DNA of 64,000 nucleotides, from assembly GCA_019454045.1 (NCBI GenBank), contig SKCR01033659.1, forward strand, positions 248,001 through 312,000, in the 5' to 3' direction. The notes beneath the pieces are model-generated. The model did no database searches and was not told the DNA's origin. It saw only the letters and a program-made list of their open reading frames with translations. Position numbers and translations under genes: made by a program. This DNA is from Zanthoxylum bungeanum (lineage: Eukaryota; Streptophyta; Magnoliopsida; Sapindales; Rutaceae). Shown here one piece after another: positions 57,759 to 64,000 of this stretch; within the stretch, counting starts at the first letter, position 1, and each line of letters opens with the position of its first letter.

Positions 57759-58598
57759 ATGTTTAAAAATACGGGGCGGCGCCGTCGAGGCGGCCGGCCA
57801 TTGAGGCGCGAGGCGGACCTCCTCGAGGCGGTGAGTGCGGGCGCCCGTCCAAAATCGAAAAATAGTCCAAAATACATTCATTTTTCTAATTCATAGTAGG
57901 TTCAAAAAACTATTGATAAGTAATCCAAATACATAAATGCTTCCATGACATAGAAACAAATGCATTCACAGGTAATGACATAAGATAAATGAGTCAATAT
58001 TTTGAGCCAAACAAATTGATAATCTCGACTGAAATAAATCAAAACAACTTTCTGGAAATTAATATCAAATTATGGAGACTGTCTCCATATCACTGCTCTT
58101 TGTTTTTTTTTTCTTTTTTCTAATTGTATTTGTTTCACTTTTTTCTTGGCTATAACTGATTAACCAGATTTGGTGATGATTGAGTTGGCAGCCTTTTGTT
58201 TTACATAAATGACAATATAGGATATAATTTTAATGTTTATGGGAACACAACAGAATTTAGATAAACCCTTTAGAAATGAATAAATTATGGAGACTGAAAT
58301 CATCATAAATGAAATCTCGATTCTTACCGAGCATTGTGTCGCGAGGGAGACGATTATTTAACCCTAATCTTGATTTGCATTTATTTTTTTTTTTTATTTG
58401 TCAAATGCAACGACGACGTTTGGAAGCCAAAACATCGTCGTTTCATTTTAGAAATTTTAAAATTAAAAAAACTTGCTGGTGAGGCGGCCGCCCACCAGTA
58501 GAGGCGGGCATTCAAAAAACCTCCTAAGGCGGCCGCCTCGACGCGCTTTCGCCGCGAGGCGCGCTCGAGGCGGCCGCCAACCGTTTTTTAAACACTGT
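57759..58598. mobile_element. hAT-like miniature element inside Copia integrase
   Basis: 840 bp. The ends ATGTTTAAAAATACGG and (reverse complement) ACAGTGTTTAAAAAACGG are imperfect inverted repeats. Both subterminal regions are dense in GAGGCGGCCGCC-like words and the centre is AT-rich. 8-bp TSD with two mismatches. No transposase. Confidence 0.85.
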
Positions 58599-58606
58599 CC
58601 TAACCC

Positions 58607-60870
58607 ATTTACGCAGTGATTGCTCGGGAATATTTTTCTACCCCTTCAAAAAGTTCATGTCCTCTCTCGTATTCTTTATGAGTCCTCATGTGCTCACACC
58701 CCTAACAGAATGATGTCACTGAACGTAAAAACAAACATATCATCGACACGGCCCGTACCCTTTTACTCCACAACCATCTGCCCCTTCGTTTCTGGGGGGA
58801 TGCTGTTCTCACAGCTTGCTATTTAATCAATCGTATGCCCTCCTCTGTTTTACAAAATCAACTTCCCCACTCCATTTTGTTTCCCACTCAACCTCTCCAT
58901 CATTTACCCTTTCGCATATTCGGCTGTGTTTGCTTTGTCCATAACCTGACACCGGGCCGAGATAAACTGGGTGCTAAGTCTATCAAATGCATCTTCTTGG
59001 GTTACTCTCGACTTCAAAAAGGGTACCGTTGTTATTCTCCCACTTTTGACCGTTACATCATTTCCACTGACGTCACCTTCTTTGAGTCATCCCCATTTTT
59101 CTCTCCAGATACACCGCCCATTCCACTCCCTCCCGAGGTTCTTCCCGTTCCATTCTATAGTCCTCCATCAGAGGTTGTCTCATCACCTCGTCCTCTTCAG
59201 GTCTACCAACATCGTCATCGCCCCCCACCTCTCGTCGGTCCCAACCCAGTAATGGCTGACTCACACCCTGCTCCAGCTCCTACCCCTACTGTGGACCTGC
59301 CTACCCTACATGGTCCTATTGCCACTAGCAAAGGTATTTGTTCCACTAGCAATCCTCATCCTATATACACATTTATGAGTTATCATTGTTTGTCTGCTCC
59401 ATATTATGCTTTTGTTTCCACATTGTCTTCTATTTCTATTCCTAAGAAGCTCAGTGAGGCACTATCCCACCCCGGGTGGAAGTAGGCGATGATTGATGAA
59501 ATGGACGCCCTACACTCTAGTGGCACATAGGATTTGGTTCCTTTACCGTCCGGAAAATCTGTAGTTGGTTGTCGGTGGGTTTATACAGTGAAGGTCGTTC
59601 CTGATGGGAACATTGATCGTCTTAAAGCTCGTCTGGTTGCCAGAGGCTATACACAAATATTTGGTCTGGACTATGGTGATAATTTTTCTCCAGTGGCCAA
59701 AATTGCCTCTGTCCGATTGTCTCTCTATTGCGGCTATGCGTCATTGGCCCCTTTATCAATTAGACATCAAGAATGTCTTTCTCCATGGTGATCTTCAAGA
59801 GGAAGTCTATATGGAGCAGCCACCTGGTTTTGTTGCTCAGGTGAGTATGATTTGGTATGTCGGCTTCATCGTTCTCTTTATGGTTTAAAACAGTCTCCTC
59901 ATGCTTGGTTTGGGAGATTCAGTGTTGTGATTACAGATTTTGGTATGACTCGTATGAAGCTGATCACTCTGTTTTCTACCGCCATTCCAATGGCAAATGC
60001 ATCTACTTACTAATTTATGTGGATGATATCGTCATCACTAGAAGTGATCAAGAGGGTATTCGGGAGCTAAAAACACACCTATTTAATAATTTTCAGACTA
60101 AGGATTTGGGACGACTCAAGTACTTACTTGGAATAGAGGTAGCACGATCTAACTATGAGGTAGTTATTTCCCAGAGAAAGTATGCATTGGATATTCTTCA
60201 GGAGACTGGTATGTTAGATTGCAGGCCGGTGGACACACTTATGGATCTCAATGTTAAACTCCGACCAAAAGAGGGGGAGCTGTTGGAGAATCTCGAAGTC
60301 ATTGGGATGATGTTATACGCATTCTTAGATATGTTATAAGAGCATCAAGCCAAGGTCTACTATATGAAGATAAGGGACATACTCAGGTTATTGGTTATTC
60401 TGATGCAAATTGGGCGGGTTCTAAGTTAAATAGACACTCTACTACAAGTTATTGTGTTCTGATTGGAGGTAATCTCATATCCTGGAAGAGTAAGAAGCAA
60501 GTTGTTGTTGCCAGCTCTAGTGCATAGGCAGAATATAGAGCTATGGCCTTAGCAACATGAAAGCTGGTATGGTTGAAACAGTTACTGTAGAAATTAAAGT
60601 TTGGAGGAGCACAAATAAAACTAATCTGTTACAACCAGACAGCATTGCATATCGCCTTCAATCCTGTGTTTCACGAGAGGACCAAACATATAGAAGTGAA
60701 TTGTCACTTTATCAGAGAGAGAATTTTGACAGGATGTATTGCTACTAGCTTTGTCAACTCAGACGGTCAATTAGCGGATGTTCTTACTAAGTCTCTTCAC
60801 GGTCCTCGTATTGATTTCATCTGTAACAAGCTTGGTGCATATAACATGTATGCTCCAGCTTGAGGGAGAG
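58607..60870 (+). pseudogene. Ale-type Copia integrase end, reverse transcriptase and RNase H
   Basis: After LRSD (58610) the integrase frame is broken, then resumes with FRIFGCVCFVHNLTP and KCIFLGYSRLQKGYRCY (58835-59485). The reverse transcriptase has [31 protein letters not shown], the [13 protein letters not shown] block in another frame, [12 protein letters not shown], and the active site YVDD at 60016-60027. RNase H has [19 protein letters not shown] and QLADVLTKSL near 60760-60790. At least four frameshifts or stops make it inactive. Confidence 0.88.
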
Positions 60871-61047
60871 TGTTGGAATTAGTTGGGAAGCTAATTAGTA
60901 TTTATTGTTGGATTATATTCAACCAAGTATTTAATAGTGTAGTTGTGTATTTAATATGGTAGTTGTATAATGCCTATATAAAGGCCTCTCATTGTAGTTC
61001 TAAACTCAAACAAATGTTAATATACATTTTCTTCACAAATTCTCACA
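60871..61047 (+). mobile_element. 3' LTR of the Ale-type Copia
   Basis: TGTTGGAATTAGTTGG to TTCTCACA, preceded by a polypurine tract and followed by GGATC. Confidence 0.92.
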
Positions 61048-61337
61048 GGATCATTGTACACGCTGTTGAATGGAAAAATTGTTGATAATAGTCAGGTTGT
61101 TGATAATAATCTGTATGGTGTTTTGAATTGGTCTATCAGGTTTAAGGTTAGCATGGGTGCTACGAGAGGGCTTGTTGGGCTTACTGGGCATGATGGGTCT
61201 TTTATGAATAGGGATCTGTGGGAAATTGGTAATGTTGTTATTGAGTACTCGAGTATCGTGGTGGCATCGCTCAAAGGGGATGTTTATTGGTTTGGGATTG
61301 TTATCTCAGAGTTGTTCATAGGGAAAAACCTCTTGAA
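61048..61337 (+). pseudogene. LRR receptor-like kinase fragment, part 2 (captured)
   Basis: Continues the fragment at 55350-55444. It has SLYTLLNGKI, then IRFKVSMGATRGLVGL (kinase helix D/E region), then VVIEYSSIVVASLKGDVYWFG, equivalent to the activation-segment end and helix F of BIR1-like kinases (APEY-type motif and KGDVYxFG). The catalytic loop and DFG region are missing, so an internal deletion occurred. The fragment ends with KPLE-like codons and joins the next captured piece at about 61338. Confidence 0.75.
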
Positions 61338-61612
61338 TGGAGTGGGGCAGTGAAGAGGTTCAGTGTGCAGGAAGGCTTCAAATTCATCTCCAAGGGGTTC
61401 TGGACTCTATCTGAAGGCCAAACCGTGGAATTTATCGTGGATGTCAAGGAAGGTGACCGCACAAAAGCCATCGACGATGAGGCTGTGTTCAAATCCCGCC
61501 GCATGGGAAGCCGTGGAGGATTTTATGGTGAGAGGGGAAGACGCGGTGGAGGTTACGTGGTGGTTGTCACAGAGGAGGCAGTGACGGTGGATTTAAGGGT
61601 ACTCGAAGAACC
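61338..61612 (+). pseudogene. Cold-shock domain / glycine-rich protein fragment (captured)
   Basis: WSGAVKRFSVQEGFKFIS matches the start of plant cold-shock proteins (RNP1 in KGFGFI position), followed directly by KGFWTLSEGQTVEFIVDV and DRTKAID, the end of the cold-shock domain. The RNP2 segment (DLFVH type) between them is deleted. A Gly/Arg-rich tail ([15 protein letters not shown]) follows, as in GRP2-type proteins. Sense to the element, no intron. In hosts these proteins act as RNA chaperones. Confidence 0.85.
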
Positions 61613-62122
61613 GTAGAGTTCATAGAGGTATTGTCTGTTGGGGCTGATGTGAGCGTGATTGGTCAGTTCGATGTTGGTCTCTACTCAGCTTTCTTGGTTG
61701 CAGAGAAGGTTATTGTTCCAACCAAGCACAATGATGACGAGTAGAAAGTCTGGAAGATTCAAATCAGTGGGTCATTCACTGTCACTATAGAATCGGAGGA
61801 CGAGTCTCTTGGCCGTGGTACAACAATCATTCTCTTTCCTAAGGCAGACCAACTGGAGTACCTCGAGGAGCGCCGTTTGAAACATTTGTTTAAGAAGCAC
61901 TTTTGGTTCATTAGTTATCCAATTTTACTGTGGCTTGAGATGACCACGGTGAAGGAGATTTCTGATGATTCGGATAAGGATTTTGTGATTTCCGACAAAG
62001 AAAATGAGGTATCTCAAGTTAAAGAGGAGGAGGAACTGGTAGCCACAAAGAACAATAATTGTAAGAAGATGAAGGACAATAACTTGAGTAGAAAAGGTAC
62101 CGAGGAAAAAAGGCTCCATTAG
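61613..62122 (+). pseudogene. HSP90 ATPase-domain fragment (captured)
   Basis: One frame from 61613 shows [45 protein letters not shown] and QLEYLEERRLKHLFKKHFWF, then ISYPILLWLEMTTVKEISDD. This is the second half of the cytosolic HSP90 N-terminal domain and the start of the charged linker. The only break is a TAG at 61742 where Gln is usual (CAG to TAG). The conserved GVGFYSA glycines are altered (DVGLYSA). It is too short for a chaperone. The acidic/Lys-rich tail to 62122 may be the HSP90 linker. Confidence 0.9.
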
Positions 62123-62162
62123 AGATCAAAAAAGAAGAAAATCTAAGGTCTGTAAGAAGCCT

Positions 62163-62462
62163 GTGGGAAAGAAAGGGAGAAGTTGTGGGTTGAGAAGGAA
62201 GCGGAGGAGCTATAATAACATGGAAGAGGATATTGGCTTTATAGACGATATGGTTGTTGTGAAAGAGAAGAGCAGGAAAAACTTAAGTCGGAAAAGGAGA
62301 AAGTATGTTGTTCCTTTAAATTCAGATTTTGTATCTACTGGACCATTTGATTATGAATATACGATCTCTGAGGAAGCGAGAGAACAAGTGAGAAGATCCA
62401 ATCAATTATGTGGACGTTTGAACACTAGTTTGAGGAATTCATCATCCTCCAAGATAATTTAA
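62163..62462 (+). CDS. Unidentified basic ORF in the transducing element
   Basis: A 99-codon frame, with possible in-frame sequence upstream, rich in Lys/Arg (LRRKRRSYNN, NLSRKRRKYVV) and resembling a nuclear localisation region, then FVSTGPFDYEYTISEEARE. I do not recognise the family. By position it may be another captured host fragment. Confidence 0.35.
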   Translation: MGKKGRSCGLRRKRRSYNNMEEDIGFIDDMVVVKEKSRKNLSRKRRKYVVPLNSDFVSTGPFDYEYTISEEAREQVRRSNQLCGRLNTSLRNSSSSKII

Positions 62463-62474
62463 GAGGATGTCAAT

Positions 62475-62897
62475 TTGTGCGAGATGAGAAAAACTCTAGA
62501 AATAAAAAGTAAAGATAAGATAGAGGAGGTGAAGATTGAAGTGGTAAAGCAAGTTTGTGGGATGTATCTATCTATAGAAGAAGTTCTTGCGGGATGTCAG
62601 GGTGCTAAGGTCTCATTATCGGTTATGGGTGGAGAACTTATTAATACTATTCTGAAACACAAGTTGTGGTCAGAACCAGTTCATCATTTCTTAAATCTCA
62701 ATTGTGAACCACAATCTTGGTCTCTAATATTACAGATCAAGCTAAAGAAGGCCTTGGGCACCATACATATGCAGGCTTCATTTCCAGGGGCCATGGAAGA
62801 GGAACGCAAATTACATTGGGAACCAGCAACCATCCAACAACAAATTCTAGAATTCGGACTTGGGGACAAGTCCGTTGTTAGAGAGAAGCAATGTTAG
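62475..62897 (+). pseudogene. ORF ending in a chromovirus pol C-terminus
   Basis: The first about 85 residues (EVVKQVCGMYLSIEEVLAG and following) are unidentified. The last about 50 contain LKKALGTIHM, EEERKLHWEP and TIQQQILEFGLGDKS, which match the segment after integrase and the tail of the chromodomain in plant chromoviruses, with the middle of the chromodomain deleted. The frame runs into the 3' LTR. Confidence 0.65.
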
Positions 62898-63334
62898 GGA
62901 CCAAAGTGCAGAGGAGAAGCAGGATATCATGTATCGGGAAATTGGGCCTGAAGAGACTAGAGCAGCCCACACAATGTCAAGGCCACCAGTGCAATTTGTC
63001 TACGGATGTTGGGGGTGACGTGGCAATATCTAGTTTTGATTTGTTATAGGGAATGATGGTCATCTACGGGGGACAGTCATATTAGGGAAAGGTGTGTGTG
63101 GGGCGATATCTTTTTGGACCTGTTGTAATTGGTGTTTTTTGTTAGGAGGGGGGAAATTGGGCAGCACCAGTGGGTGGCCTGCTTGTAAGGTTTCCTTGTT
63201 GTCTCTTGTTTGTTTTTCTTTCTTTCCATTAAATCTGTTTGTAAACACTTGTTGTACTGTTAAATCCTTGGAATGAATCTATTATTTTTTTTCATTTGCT
63301 TCCATTAGCCATTACAAAAACTCAGAGTTTAACA
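62892..63334 (+). mobile_element. 3' LTR of the transducing element
   Basis: TGTTAGGGACC to GAGTTTAACA, followed by TSD TACCC. The purine-rich AGAGAGAAGCAA just upstream may serve as the polypurine tract. Confidence 0.9.
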
Positions 63335-63339
63335 TACCC

Positions 63340-63564
63340 AAAAGCAGGAACTCAATTACATAACTTACTCTCACAAATCACAATCCACCAAATGGAAATC
63401 AAGCCCGTTCGGGAAAACAACCCACTGGTCTGAAAAATCTACTTGAAAACAAAAGAAACAAGTACACCCAATTCCTAGCACCTTTCCAATCACAATCTAA
63501 TCAACTTATAACATTTTTATTATTACCCTCTAAAGGAAAATTTAAACTATCCTACTTTCGCCCA
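63340..63564. other. Flanking DNA right of the transducing element
   Basis: No gene recognised. If the ATG4 gene is continuous, this is intron sequence. Confidence 0.4.
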
Positions 63565-64000
63565 ATGTTCAAAAATACGGATAACGCCTCGAGGCGGTTG
63601 GCCGTTGAGGCGCGAGGCGGATCGCCTCAAGGCGCCTCAATCCAAACATCAAAAAAAAATTTAAAATCAGCATAATAAAAGCATCCACAAGTCCAAAACA
63701 CATTCATATTTTTGCTACAATCTCATATTGTACATTATGTACACTAATGAATTCAATCTCTGGGTGGATAATTCATTTTTCTTCTTTGTATGAATCTACA
63801 AAAATATTCCCCAAGATGTAGTCGAGTTAGTTTTTAAAAATCTTAATTCAGAACTTGCCACTCATGTTTGTTTTTAAAAATCTTAATTTACACCCCCACT
63901 TACATAGATATTTATTTATTATAAATTCCATGATTAAAAAATCCTGATATATACTTTAATAAATTCTTTAATTCATAATCCAAAAACTTTGAAAAAAAAA
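63565..64000. mobile_element. hAT-like miniature element, partial at window edge
   Basis: ATGTTCAAAAATACGG followed by GCCTCGAGGCGG and GGCGCGAGGCGGATCGCC, closely matching the left end of 57759-58598. The right end is outside the window. Confidence 0.8.

Larger units (their letters stand above)
55445..61047 (+). mobile_element. Copia (Ale-type) element, nearly full length
   Basis: Short LTRs (55445-55620, 176 bp; 60871-61047, 177 bp), primer site TGGTATCAG at 55621, polypurine tract TTGAGGGAGAG before 60871, and TSD GGGTC / GGATC with one mismatch. Without the 840-bp miniature element it is about 4.76 kb, normal for the Ale lineage. Coding order is gag, protease, integrase, reverse transcriptase, RNase H. 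Several inactivating changes are present. Confidence 0.92.
53945..63334 (+). mobile_element. Transducing LTR retrotransposon with several host-gene fragments
   Basis: LTRs at 53945-54381 (437 bp) and 62892-63334 (443 bp) start TGTTAGGGACC and end in TTTAACA or a one-base variant, with a perfect TSD TACCC (53940-53944 and 63335-63339). The 5' coding end starts MEERIKTVEKNTGRIEG, a chromovirus-type gag N-terminus. The 3' end retains LKKALGTIH and WEPATIQQQ, a chromovirus pol C-terminus with most of the chromodomain lost. Between them lie receptor-kinase, cold-shock protein and HSP90 fragments, all sense, plus unidentified ORFs. Reverse transcriptase and integrase of its own are absent. The Copia element at 55445-61047 is a later insertion inside the kinase fragment. 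Confidence 0.88.

Noticed and set aside
60557..60863. Separate small genes after the reverse transcriptase
   Set aside because: The 60645-60863 frame holds KHIEVNCHFI and QLADVLTKSL, the Copia RNase H end; the 60557 frame is a shadow.

Overview
This 64 kb window is nuclear DNA from a flowering plant, most likely a eudicot. The evidence is a plant-type F-box/kelch gene with a TATA box and AT-rich flanks, the spliced 3' part of a plant ATG4 autophagy protease gene, and many plant LTR retrotransposons. These use plant tRNA-type primer binding sites: tRNA-Asp for Athila-like elements and tRNA-Met for Copia. I cannot name the species. Apart from the two host genes and their flanks, almost everything is transposable-element DNA, and much of it can be resolved into nested insertions with target-site duplications (TSDs).

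Layout. 1-4.9 kb: one intact KFB/KMD-type F-box kelch gene (919-2214) and AT-rich flank. 4.9-16.8 kb: an Athila LTR remnant, an inverted Copia fragment (5.64-8.92), an Athila-like element on the + strand (8.92-14.59) with gag/protease remnants, and a second Copia element (14.59-16.81) that resumes at 40.03 kb. 16.81-40.03 kb: a large insertion splitting that Copia integrase (TSD ACAAA), bounded by an LTR that starts TGTAACACCCC and ends TGTTACA. Inside it are a complete minus-strand Athila-like element (17218-27943, TSD AGCCC), itself hit by a 3 kb solo LTR (21749-24771, TSD GGAGT), and a mosaic of Athila gag, LTRs and two nested solo LTRs (TSDs CTTAA and GTTAT). 40.65-49.55 kb: a Tat/Ogre-like element on the minus strand. 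50.9-53.2 kb: the last four exons of ATG4 (minus strand); its earlier exons lie beyond the right edge. 53.9-63.3 kb: an LTR element (TSD TACCC) lying in what must be an ATG4 intron if the gene is continuous. It carries a Copia/Ale element (55445-61047), which in turn carries a hAT-like miniature element (57759-58598).

Two observations stand out. First, both Athila-like elements (8.92-14.59 and 17.2-27.9 kb) carry an intronless, sense-oriented gene of the LOG family (cytokinin riboside 5'-monophosphate phosphoribohydrolase). It sits at the same place, about 1.3 kb upstream of the 3' LTR, and the leader and 3' region around it are shared. This looks like host-gene capture that became a stable part of a retrotransposon lineage. 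Second, the 53.9-63.3 kb element keeps chromovirus-like gag and pol ends, but its middle is a sense-oriented chain of host gene fragments: an LRR receptor-kinase domain, a cold-shock/glycine-rich protein and an HSP90 ATPase-domain segment, plus unidentified ORFs. This resembles maize Bs1.

The LTRs and untranslated regions also hold unusual iterated motifs: 12-bp units abutting a U3 TATA box, a 53-bp array rich in CGTTCGAACG palindromes, five spaced copies of an ACCGCC...TGG motif, spaced CGTCATT motifs in a Copia leader, and a graded roughly 30-bp array in the Tat-like 3' region. All identifications come from reading translated motifs by eye; no database search was run.
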